From a bacterium (GTDB lineage: Bacteria > Planctomycetota > J058 > JAJDCP01), in assembly GCA_030428695.1 (NCBI GenBank), contig JAUIEM010000073.1, positions 1-29,919 on the forward strand: a stretch of 29,919 nt of DNA, read 5' to 3'. Position numbers and translations under genes: made by a program. Below, piece after piece: positions 8,062 through 15,242 of this stretch; the first letter of the stretch is position 1; the number at the start of each line of letters is the position of its first letter. The notes under the pieces are model-generated. The model was not told the origin of the DNA and ran no database searches. It was given only the letters and a program-made list of their open reading frames with translations.

Positions 8062-9018
8062 TTGGCAAGTCACAATCCCCGCACCGCGCCGCGCTCCGCC
8101 CTGGCCACTGCCGCGAGCCCGGCCCGGGTGGCCGTGCTGATGCTGTGCTACAACGGCGGCGCGGACGCGATCGAGTGCCTGCGCAGCCTGCAGCCGGAGA
8201 TGGACCACGTCGACGCGATCTTCGTGTCCGACAACGCCTCGACCGACGGCACCAAGGAGCTCCTGCGCCGCGAAGAGGAGGCCCTCGGCTTCACCTTCCT
8301 CGACCGCGACGAGAACCTCGGCTTCGCCGGGGGCTTCAACGACCTGTTCGAGCACGCCCTGCGCCACAGCTCCGCCGAGTACTTCCTCGCCCTGAACAAC
8401 GACACGACGATCGAGGAGCCCTTCCTCCCCTCGCTGCTGCGCGAGGCCGCCCCCGACCGCGTCGTCAGCCCGATGATCGTCTGGGACCACGACGCCGGCA
8501 CCGTCATCCAGAGCGCCGGGGACTTCGACCGGCAGCGGCTGATGCACCGCAACCTCTTCGCCGGCAAGCACCGCGACGAGGTGCCCCCGGGCGTGCATCG
8601 GGTCGAGCAGACCGACGGCTGCTGCTTCCTCATCCACCGGCAGTGGCTCGCGCGCGGGTTCCGCTTCGACGAGCAGTTCTTCATCTACTTCGAGGACGTC
8701 GAGCTGTTCGATCGCCTCCAGCGCGCGGGCGTGCGCTTCTTCTACACCACCCACGCGGTCCTGCGCCACAAGGAGTACGGCTCCAGCGGCGGGCGCTTCA
8801 CGCCGTCGCCCTTCCGCAACTACTACTACTACCGGAACCGCCTGTACATCGCGGAGAAGATGCACCCGATGCCGGGGCGCCTGCTCGTCTACGGCAGGCT
8901 CCTGGAGGCCGCCTGGCGGCGCTTCTTCGAGGTCCGCGAGCGCGCGCCGGAGGTCGCCCGGGCGATCGTCAAGGCGCACGTCGACTTCTGCCTCGGCCGG
9001 ATGGGCAAGGGCATCTGA
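8062..9018 (+). CDS. Glycosyltransferase family 2 (rhamnosyltransferase-like)
   Basis: 318 aa GT-A enzyme of the WbbL-like GT2 group. Motifs in order: 'VAVLMLCYNGGADAIECLRSL', SDNASTDGT at 56-64, 'ENLGFAGGFNDLFEHAL', the metal site NND at 112-114, 'TDGCCFLIHRQWLARGFRFDEQFFIYFEDVELFDRLQRAGVRFFY' with the catalytic ED region, and the aromatic 'FRNYYYYRNRLYIAEKM' typical of rhamnosyltransferase-type GT2 enzymes. TTG at 8062 is the chosen start: it gives a full N-terminus and has a weak GAGG about 8 nt upstream. An in-frame GTG near 8128 would remove about 22 residues before the first strand and is an alternative. The stop overlaps the ATG of the next gene (TGATG), so the two are translationally coupled. 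Sugar specificity is inferred only from overall resemblance. Confidence 0.88.
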   Translation: MASHNPRTAPRSALATAASPARVAVLMLCYNGGADAIECLRSLQPEMDHVDAIFVSDNASTDGTKELLRREEEALGFTFLDRDENLGFAGGFNDLFEHALRHSSAEYFLALNNDTTIEEPFLPSLLREAAPDRVVSPMIVWDHDAGTVIQSAGDFDRQRLMHRNLFAGKHRDEVPPGVHRVEQTDGCCFLIHRQWLARGFRFDEQFFIYFEDVELFDRLQRAGVRFFYTTHAVLRHKEYGSSGGRFTPSPFRNYYYYRNRLYIAEKMHPMPGRLLVYGRLLEAAWRRFFEVRERAPEVARAIVKAHVDFCLGRMGKGI

Positions 9019-10841
9019 TGGCCGATCCGCTGGTCTCCGTCTGCATCCCTGCGTACAACCGCCCGGAGGGCCTGGCCCGGACGCTCGAGCACATCCGGGG
9101 GCAGACCTGGCCGACCCTCGAGATCCTGGTCTCCGACGATGCCTCCGAGGACAAGGGCGTCGAGGAAGCGGCGCTCGCCGCCCGGGCCGCGGATCCGCGC
9201 GTCCACTACTTCCGCCAGCCGCGCAACCTCGGCATCATCGAGAACCACGCCTTCCTGCGGGGGAAGGTCCACGGCCGCTACCTGATGTGGGCGTGCGACG
9301 ACGACTGGTGGCATCCGCGCTTCATCGAGGACTGCGTGCGGGCGCTCGAGAGCGACCCCGGCCTCGTGCTGTGCATGACCAACAGCACGATGGTCCTGCA
9401 CGGGCGCTTCTACCCGCTCTCCGAGCAGGTCGACACGGGCGGGGTCGAGGCTCCCGAGGAGCGCCTGCTCCGGGTGCTCGAGAACGTGCGCTGGTCGAAC
9501 CACGCCTTCTACGGGGTGATGCGGACCGCGCAGGCGCTGCGCATCCCCCTGCGGCCGTGCCTGGCCTTCGACGTCGCCTTCGTCTGCGAGCTCGCGCTGT
9601 GCGGGCACTTCCGCCAGCTCCCCCAGTTCTACTTCCGCAAATCGCTCGGCGGAACCGGCATGCGGCTCGCGACCAACCTCGCGGCGATCAAGGTCGACGA
9701 CCCCGCGTCGCGGCTCGCCCCCGGCCTGCGCTTCGGCACCTTGCTCGCGGAGGCGGCCGCGGAGCGGCTGGGGCTCGGGCTGCTCGACCGCCTGCGGCTC
9801 AGCGCGCGGGTGCTGCTGCTGGCCTGGCGGAAGGATCCCTTCCCCGGCGAGCGGAGGAACCTGCTCAACCGGCTGCGCGAGGCGCCTCGCAAGCTCGATG
9901 ACTGGATCCGCTACCGCAGCGCGCGGGGCAGGATCGGGACCCACGACCTGACCATGCGGCTGCTCGCGCTGCAGGTGGCGCCCGACGAGGTGCGCTACGA
10001 TCCCGCGGCGGAAGAGCTCGAGCTGCGCCAGCTCGCGGTGACGCTGAAGGTCCCGGCGCAGCTCGACCTCCTCGAGGGCTACCGCGAGCTGCTCGGGCTG
10101 ATGTACCAGCACGATCTGCGCGTGTTCCAGATCCGCGACGGGCGGGTGCTGATCGGACTGGACGGGACATCGGTCTTCTACACGGCCGCGAACATGCTCT
10201 ACGTCTTCCGCGAGGTCTTCATCAAGCGCTGCTACCACGTCGACGTCGCCGCGCCGACCGTGGTCTTCGACGTCGGGCTGAACCTCGGCTTCACGTCGCT
10301 GTACTTCAGCCGCATGCGCCTGGTGGAGAAGGTCTTCGGCTTCGAGCTCTTCCCGGGGACCCTGCGGCTGGCCGAGGAGAACCTGCGGCTGAACCGCTCG
10401 TCCGACAAGATCGTCACGCACGGCTTCGGGCTCCTCGACCGGGAGGAGACACGGACGATGCCGTACTCGCGGGCGTTCAACAGCATGAACGGCCTGAAGG
10501 GCGTCAACCAGGGCTTCTTCGGCATCGCCGATGCCGCGATGGAGCGCGAGACCGTGCGCTTCCGCCCCGCCCGGGAGGTCCTGGAGCCGCTGCTCGACGC
10601 GTACCCGGAGCACCGCAAGATCCTGAAGGTCGATGTCGAGGGCAGCGAGTACCGCATCTTCGAGAACCTCGACGAGGGCTCCCTGCTCGCGCGCTTCGAC
10701 GTCGTGATGGTCGAGTGGCACGACCGCGGCCCGGACGAGCTCGAGGAGCGCCTGCGCCGTCAGGGCTTCCGGCTGCTCAGCACGGCGAGCGCGCACCCGT
10801 TCAGCTCCTTCGAGACGGGCATGATCTACGCCTTCCGCTGA
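9018..10841 (+). CDS. Glycosyltransferase family 2 fused to FkbM methyltransferase
   Basis: 607 aa bifunctional protein. The N-terminal GT2 domain (1 to about 230) shows 'LVSVCIPAYNRPEGLARTLEHIRGQTWP', the DDAS variant of DDGS (40-43), 'QPRNLGIIENHAFLRGKVHGRYLMWACDDDWWHP' with metal-binding D94-D96, and a Cys-rich acceptor region. A helical linker follows. The C-terminal FkbM domain (about 390-607) has SAM motif I 'FDVGLNLGFTSLYFSRM' near 417-433, the acidic 'GFELFPGT' after beta-2, and the FkbM hallmark 'KVDVEGSEYRIFENL' from about 537. FkbM domains usually O-methylate sugars or similar hydroxyls, so transfer and methylation of the same residue is a reasonable inference. The start overlaps the upstream stop. 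The 3' end overlaps the convergent FkbM gene by 16 bp. No stop or start signal separates the two domains. Confidence 0.9.
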   Translation: MADPLVSVCIPAYNRPEGLARTLEHIRGQTWPTLEILVSDDASEDKGVEEAALAARAADPRVHYFRQPRNLGIIENHAFLRGKVHGRYLMWACDDDWWHPRFIEDCVRALESDPGLVLCMTNSTMVLHGRFYPLSEQVDTGGVEAPEERLLRVLENVRWSNHAFYGVMRTAQALRIPLRPCLAFDVAFVCELALCGHFRQLPQFYFRKSLGGTGMRLATNLAAIKVDDPASRLAPGLRFGTLLAEAAAERLGLGLLDRLRLSARVLLLAWRKDPFPGERRNLLNRLREAPRKLDDWIRYRSARGRIGTHDLTMRLLALQVAPDEVRYDPAAEELELRQLAVTLKVPAQLDLLEGYRELLGLMYQHDLRVFQIRDGRVLIGLDGTSVFYTAANMLYVFREVFIKRCYHVDVAAPTVVFDVGLNLGFTSLYFSRMRLVEKVFGFELFPGTLRLAEENLRLNRSSDKIVTHGFGLLDREETRTMPYSRAFNSMNGLKGVNQGFFGIADAAMERETVRFRPAREVLEPLLDAYPEHRKILKVDVEGSEYRIFENLDEGSLLARFDVVMVEWHDRGPDELEERLRRQGFRLLSTASAHPFSSFETGMIYAFR

Positions 10842-11635
10842 ACGCCGCGGCGGAAGGCGTCGTGCTCGCCGAGCCCCTCCCAGACGTCCGCGCGGAAGGC
10901 GTAGACCTGGAAGTTGTCGTGCTCGGTCAGGCCGCGGTGTGGCGCGACGGTGATGGTCGTGAAGCCGTTGTTCCGCAGCATGCGTGTGACCGGCTCGGTG
11001 TTCCCGTGCCCCTCGAGGACCACCTGCCGGATCCCGCTCCAGTCCGACGGCGCCAGCCCCTGCAGGACCTGCAGCTCGTGCCCCTCGACGTCGACCTTCA
11101 GGAGGTCCACCTCGCCGATCTCCTGCGCGGCCAGGTAGTCGCCGAGCCGCATCCGCGGCACGTCGATCCAGCGCGGCTTCTGCCCGACGGGGAGCTGCTG
11201 GAACCACGGCTCGAAGCGGACCTTGGGGAAGAACAGCTCCGGGTGCAGGCTCGCCAGGGCGTGGCCCTGGGGCAGGTAGAACAGCCCGGCCTCGCCCGTG
11301 CGATCGGAGACCGCGGCCCGCACGACGGCCGCCTGCATGCCGTTGAGGGCGAGGTTCTGCACCAGCCAGTCGGCCGCGGGGGAGGGCTCGAAGCAGTGCA
11401 CGCGGAGCCCGGGCCAGCGGGAGAGCACCGACAGGGTGAACAGACCGAGGTTCGCGCCGACGTCGAGCACGCACGCGTCGTCCTGCAGGGTGATGCCGTA
11501 ACGCAGGTAGCCGTCCTCGACGAAGCACTCGCGGTAGAGGAACTCGGTCAGGCTGCCCGCGAAGGGCCCCGGGTGGGCCAGCCGCAAGCCGTTCGGCAGG
11601 GTCGTGATGGTCGTCTGGTCGTAGTCTGCGCTCAC
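10826..11635 (-). CDS. FkbM family SAM-dependent methyltransferase
   Basis: 269 aa stand-alone FkbM protein, probably an O-methyltransferase acting on sugar hydroxyls in the cytoplasm. SAM motif I is 'VLDVGANLGLFTLSVLS' (57-73), the beta-2 acidic residue is in 'VHCFEPSPAADWL', 'NLALNGMQAAVVRAAVSDRTGEAGLF' follows the family pattern, and 'DLLKVDVEGHELQVLQGL' near 174-191 is the FkbM signature. The GTG start at 11635 shares bases with the TGA stop of the membrane protein upstream (GTGA overlap), so translation is probably coupled. Its last 16 bases lie in the 3' end of the convergent GT2-FkbM gene. With the fused FkbM domain there are two such enzymes close together; they differ clearly in sequence, so they are not a recent duplication. 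Confidence 0.92.
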   Translation of the reverse strand: MSADYDQTTITTLPNGLRLAHPGPFAGSLTEFLYRECFVEDGYLRYGITLQDDACVLDVGANLGLFTLSVLSRWPGLRVHCFEPSPAADWLVQNLALNGMQAAVVRAAVSDRTGEAGLFYLPQGHALASLHPELFFPKVRFEPWFQQLPVGQKPRWIDVPRMRLGDYLAAQEIGEVDLLKVDVEGHELQVLQGLAPSDWSGIRQVVLEGHGNTEPVTRMLRNNGFTTITVAPHRGLTEHDNFQVYAFRADVWEGLGEHDAFRRGVQRKA

Positions 11636-13494
11636 GGCCCGTCCTCCAGGCCCGCGCAGGTGTAGATGACCCAGCGGGGGGTGACGATGGTCGCCCGGGC
11701 GCCTTCGAGCCGGGCGCGGAGGTTCAGGTGGGCGCCGAGGCGCGCGGCCGGATCGACGAAGCGGTACATGTACACGAGGAACAGGTTCCCCTCCGGCTGC
11801 CCGCGGAACACCGGGGCGAACGCCTCCGCGAGCGCGCGGGTCCAGGCGCCGTGCCTCGCGAAGAAGGGCTCGCGGAGGGGCTCCAGCGCGGGGGGCAGGG
11901 GGGCGGCCCGGTCCGGGACGGCGCCGAGCTGCCGGACGCGCCGGCGGGGGAGCTCCGCCTCGAGCCGCCGGGTCCAGTCCTCGAGCTCGGCGCCGGAGGG
12001 GGACAGCCCGTGGGCATGGGAGGCGTGGCCGACCCAGGCCGTGTCGACGAAGACGGCGAGCGGATCGTACTCGACGTACACGATCGGCCCGGGGTGGGCG
12101 GCGAGGAAGCTCGCGCGCACCGGCCCCAGCGCCTGGAAGGGCAGCCCCGTGTAGACGCCCAGGGTGAAGTGGGCGTTCGCGTAGAACCGGGTCCCCTCCT
12201 CGAACACGCGCCCGCGCAGCCGCTCGACGACCTGCGCCACCTCCGGGTCCCGCGGGGCATCGGCGGCGTAGAGCAGCTCCCCGCCCGAGGTCGTGAGGAG
12301 CAGCAGGCCCGCCAGGCCGACGGCGCTCCAGCCCCCTCCGCGCCAGCGCCGGGGGACCACGGCGACCAGCAGCGCGGCGCAGAGCAGGATCGCCGGCGGG
12401 ATCAGCGCCCAGAAGACGCGGCTCCAGAAGAGCGCGATCAGGGGGTGGGTGTAGACGCACACGACCCCCGCGAGCACCCAGCGGGCGAGGAAGCTGTGGG
12501 CGAACAACCCCGGCCACCCGCGCGCACCGAGCCGCCCGCCGCAGGCCAGGCCGGCCACCGCGAGCGCGTGCCCGCCGAGGAGCAGCGTCCAGCCCCAGGT
12601 CCGGGGTGTGCGGGGGAGGAAGTCGAAGAGCTCGAGATGGGGCAGCGCCAGCGGCGTCCAGCCGAGCCCCTCGGAGAGCCCGAACCAGGCGCTCCAGGCC
12701 CCCGCGGGCAGCGCGAAGACCCCCGCGGCGAGCGCCGCGAGCAGCAGCCCGCGGGGCTTGCGCACGACGGAGGGCAGGCAGGAGACCGCGAGCAGCGACG
12801 TCACCAGGCAGGCGCTGAGGTGCGTGAAGAACAGCAGGGCGAAGGCCAGCCCGAGCAGCACCGCGCGGCGCACGCCCGGCCGCCGCAGGAAGCGCCACAG
12901 CGCGAGCGCCGCGAGCGTGGCGAAGGCGAGCGTCGCGGCGTAGTAGCGGGCCTGGGTGGTGATCACCACCAGCGGCGCGGCGAGTGCGCCGAGCAGGAAG
13001 GCCACCCGCCCGACCGCCCGATCGAACAGGCTGCGCCCCGCGAGGTAGAGGAAGCCGGCGAAGAGCAGGGCGAAGACCACCGATGGCAGCCGGGCGAGCC
13101 GGCTGATGTCCCGCATCTCCCGCTCCGTGCGCCGCACCTGCAGGGGCGCCGCGGGCGCGCAGGGCTCGATGCCGCCGAGGGAGAGGGAGGCGGCGATCGC
13201 GTACAGGGGGATCCAGCCGTGGGCGAGGGAGACCCCGCGGGAGGAGTAGTTGGTCTCGCGGAACTCGTACTCCGGGTGCTCGGGCCAGCGCTGCGTCAGC
13301 GGGCTCTCGAAGATCGGCAGCCCCTGGACGTGGTCGACCGGCAGCCCGTGGGCGAGGATCCCGAGCGCGTTGGTGGTCGACTCCGCCTCGTCGGTGAAGA
13401 AGTCGGGGGAGGCGAGCCTGTCCGCCCGCAAGACCACCGCGAGCGCGAGGACGGCGCCGACGAAGAGCAGGTGCAGAAGGGTTCGGATCCTCAC
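11632..13494 (-). CDS. GT-C type membrane glycosyltransferase (GT39/ArnT-like)
   Basis: 620 aa polytopic inner-membrane protein. After a short basic N-terminus and TM1 (about 6-23) comes the first periplasmic loop with the acidic pair D35-E36 in 'SPDFFTDEAEST', the position of the catalytic/metal Asp-Glu of GT-C enzymes that use polyprenyl-phosphate sugars (PMT/ArnT group). About nine to eleven hydrophobic segments follow up to about residue 405 (for example 'VVFALLFAGFLYLAG', 'VFWALIPPAILLCAALLVAVV'). A soluble C-terminal region of about 200 residues then contains 'FYANAHFTLGVYTGLPF' and 'PIVYVEYDPLAVFVDT'. GTG at 13494 is the start; there is no strong ribosome-binding site. It overlaps the downstream FkbM gene by 4 bp. 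Likely role: adding a sugar to a glycan or lipid on the periplasmic side. Substrate unknown. Confidence 0.82.
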   Translation of the reverse strand: MRIRTLLHLLFVGAVLALAVVLRADRLASPDFFTDEAESTTNALGILAHGLPVDHVQGLPIFESPLTQRWPEHPEYEFRETNYSSRGVSLAHGWIPLYAIAASLSLGGIEPCAPAAPLQVRRTEREMRDISRLARLPSVVFALLFAGFLYLAGRSLFDRAVGRVAFLLGALAAPLVVITTQARYYAATLAFATLAALALWRFLRRPGVRRAVLLGLAFALLFFTHLSACLVTSLLAVSCLPSVVRKPRGLLLAALAAGVFALPAGAWSAWFGLSEGLGWTPLALPHLELFDFLPRTPRTWGWTLLLGGHALAVAGLACGGRLGARGWPGLFAHSFLARWVLAGVVCVYTHPLIALFWSRVFWALIPPAILLCAALLVAVVPRRWRGGGWSAVGLAGLLLLTTSGGELLYAADAPRDPEVAQVVERLRGRVFEEGTRFYANAHFTLGVYTGLPFQALGPVRASFLAAHPGPIVYVEYDPLAVFVDTAWVGHASHAHGLSPSGAELEDWTRRLEAELPRRRVRQLGAVPDRAAPLPPALEPLREPFFARHGAWTRALAEAFAPVFRGQPEGNLFLVYMYRFVDPAARLGAHLNLRARLEGARATIVTPRWVIYTCAGLEDGP

Positions 13495-13554
13495 GCCCTA
13501 GACTGTAGCGCGTCGCGGGGCAGGCCGCCAGCGCCCCGGGATCCGTGGCGGACG

Positions 13555-13583
13555 TTGAAACGGCGGACGGGAGCGCCTACGAT
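13555..13583 (+). promoter_or_regulatory. Sigma70-like promoter for the SPASM radical SAM gene
   Basis: TTGAAA (13555-13560), a 17-bp spacer and TACGAT (13578-13583) form a near-consensus promoter, striking in DNA this rich in GC. The predicted start near 13590 gives a leader of about 23 bases before the ATG at 13613. The opposite strand of this 118-bp gap must carry the signal for the gene starting at 13494, but nothing as clear is seen there. Confidence 0.6.
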
Positions 13584-13612
13584 GGGGCCACGATTTCGAG
13601 TGAGCGGCGCGC

Positions 13613-14959
13613 ATGCAGGCGGCGAAGAAGTGGTTGCGGGATTGGACCGGGCGCCTGCACGGCGGCCGTCGCCACGCGGAGAAGCTGCTGCGGCTCGCCG
13701 GCGTCGGCGCCGAGCCGGACATCCCGACGCTGAAGAAGGAGCTCGCCTACCTCGTCTTCTCCCGCCTCCTCGGCCGGAACATCGCGGACCTGTTGCAGTT
13801 CCGGCGCTTCCTGCTCGACGGGGATCCGCGGGTGCGGAACACGACGACCCGGCTGCTGAAGACGCTGAACTTCCTGCTCTCCGAGAAGGAGCGCGAGCTC
13901 GGCGCCGCGCGGCTGTACAGCCTGCCCCGGAAGCTGACCATCGAGACGACCCGCCAGTGCAACCTGCGCTGCGTGATGTGCGAGAAGGAGATCGAGCCGG
14001 GCAGCAACATGGACGACATCTCGCTGCCCGCGGAGCTGTTCGAGAAGGTCGCCGAGGAGGTCTTCCCCTTCCTCGGGCTGTTGACGCTGACGGTCTACGG
14101 CGAGCCGCTGCTGACGAAGTACCTCGACCGCGTGATCGAGCTCGTCTGCAAGTACAACGTCGTGCTGTCGATGATCACCAACGCGGTGCTCCTGAACAAC
14201 GACGACCTGATGCGCCGGCTGATCGCGGCGCGGGTGCAGCTGTCGATCTCCTTCGACGGCGGGACCCGGGAGACCTTCGACCGGATCCGGGCGGGGGCGC
14301 GCTTCGACAAGGTGGTGCGGAACATCCGCCGCTTCCAGCAGCTGCGCCGCGAGGTCCCCGGCGGCGAGCACTGCCGCGTCGGCTTCATCTACGTCCTGAT
14401 GCGGAGCAACGTCGAAGAGCTCCCCCGCTTCGTCGAGCTGGCCGCCGAGCTCGGGGCCGACTCGATCAGCACCGCGCACGTCGTCGTCTTCAAGCCGGAG
14501 CTGATCGACGAGTCCCTGCTCTACCACCGCGAGCTCTCGAACCGCTGTCTCGCGCTCGCCGCGGAGAAAAGCCGCGCGCTCGGCATCCCCCTCGACCTGC
14601 CCCCGCCCTTCGACCTGGCGCCGGGCCGCGCGTGTGGCCGGGCGAGCGCCGCCGACCGGCGCAAGCACTGCAACTACCTGTGGGAGGAGTCCTACATCGA
14701 GGCGGATGGCCGCGTGGTCACCTGCTGCAACCACGGCCGCCCGGTCGTCGGGAACATCCAGCGCGACTCCTTCGCGGCGATCTGGAACAGCGAGCCCTAC
14801 CGGGCGATCCGCCGCCAGCTCGGCTCCGAGCAGCCCTTCGACTGCTGCAGCGACTGCTACATCGTCGACGGCCGCAGCGGCCACTTCGAGCGCGAAGAGC
14901 ACTTCATCAAGGTCGCCTCGACGCAGATCGGCCTCAAGGGCGCCGCCAAGTGCGGTTGA
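13613..14959 (+). CDS. Radical SAM/SPASM domain protein
   Basis: 448 aa. An N-terminal helical, basic region of about 100 residues precedes the radical SAM core, whose motif is C116-X3-C120-X2-C123 in 'TIETTRQCNLRCVMCEKE'. 'LTLTVYGEPLLTKYLDRVIEL' replaces the usual GGEP strand (here YGEP), and 'LSISFDGGTRETFDRIRAGARFDKVVRNI' is typical of SPASM enzymes. The C-terminal SPASM region has 'CNYLWEESYIEADGRVVTCCNHGRPVVGNIQRDSFAAIWNSEPY', then CC, C and a terminal Cys, enough for one or two auxiliary [4Fe-4S] clusters. The family includes peptide-modifying maturases and sugar- or alcohol-oxidising enzymes; no precursor peptide gene was seen nearby, so a glycan-linked role is preferred but unproven. 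It is a single-gene unit with its own promoter, bounded downstream by the repeat array. Confidence 0.9.
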   Translation: MQAAKKWLRDWTGRLHGGRRHAEKLLRLAGVGAEPDIPTLKKELAYLVFSRLLGRNIADLLQFRRFLLDGDPRVRNTTTRLLKTLNFLLSEKERELGAARLYSLPRKLTIETTRQCNLRCVMCEKEIEPGSNMDDISLPAELFEKVAEEVFPFLGLLTLTVYGEPLLTKYLDRVIELVCKYNVVLSMITNAVLLNNDDLMRRLIAARVQLSISFDGGTRETFDRIRAGARFDKVVRNIRRFQQLRREVPGGEHCRVGFIYVLMRSNVEELPRFVELAAELGADSISTAHVVVFKPELIDESLLYHRELSNRCLALAAEKSRALGIPLDLPPPFDLAPGRACGRASAADRRKHCNYLWEESYIEADGRVVTCCNHGRPVVGNIQRDSFAAIWNSEPYRAIRRQLGSEQPFDCCSDCYIVDGRSGHFEREEHFIKVASTQIGLKGAAKCG

Positions 14960-15020
14960 GCGGGCGGGGGTAGATCCCGCCCCTACCCCGCAACGGACAC
15001 CGCTGTAGGGGAGGGGCTTA
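14960..15020 (-). repeat. Composite palindromic repeat, first copy
   Basis: 61-bp arrangement: a minus-oriented core (GCGGGCGGGGGTAGATCCCG then CCCCTACC), the spacer CCGCAACGGACACCGC, and the beginning of a plus-oriented A-variant core (TGTAGGGGAGGGGCTTA), cut short at 15020. It matches 15127-15187 at 58 of 61 positions. It begins directly after the stop of the radical SAM gene and could act as a 3' stem-loop. Confidence 0.85.
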
Positions 15021-15021
15021 C

Positions 15022-15141
15022 GAGGCTGTCTCACGGAACCGGATGACGCACGTCCCTACGCATGCGCCGGGCGGGGGTAAAGAGGCTGTCTCACGGAACC
15101 CAATGACGCACGTCCCTACGCCTTCAGCGGGCGGGGGTAAA
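15022..15141 (-). repeat. Two tandem 60-bp repeat units
   Basis: Units at 15022-15081 and 15082-15141 match at 54 of 60 positions. Each begins GAGGCTGTCTCACGGAACC, continues ATGACGCACGTCCCTACGC after two variable bases, and ends with a seven-base variable block and GGGCGGGGGTAAA. The second unit runs into a full palindromic core. The same composite, more diverged, is seen reversed at 23507-23571. Small open frames across this stretch are repeat artefacts. Confidence 0.85.
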
Positions 15142-15198
15142 CCCCGCCCCTACCCCGCAACGGACACCGCTGTAGGGGAGGGGTTTACCCCCTCCCGT
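15127..15198 (-). repeat. Composite palindromic repeat, second (complete) copy
   Basis: The minus-oriented core (15127-15153), spacer CCGCAACGGACACCGC and complete plus-oriented A-variant core (15171-15198, TGTAGGGGAGGGGTTTACCC then CCTCCC) repeat the arrangement at 14960-15020. It sits 44 bp downstream of the Wzm stop on the other strand, between two convergent genes. Confidence 0.85.
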
Positions 15199-15242
15199 CT
15201 TGCGTTGGGAACCGACCTCGCTCCGCGGACGAGCTCTGCGTT

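Noticed and set aside
11728..14973. A 1081-codon plus-strand open frame
   Set aside because: It is antisense to the GT-C and FkbM genes and out of frame with the radical SAM gene; its translation is low-complexity Arg/Glu/Gly/Pro text without domain motifs, as expected for high-GC shadow frames.
14960..15199. A CRISPR array
   Set aside because: The repeats are adjacent or nested rather than separated by unique spacers of even length, the unit is a GC-rich palindrome, and no cas gene is near.
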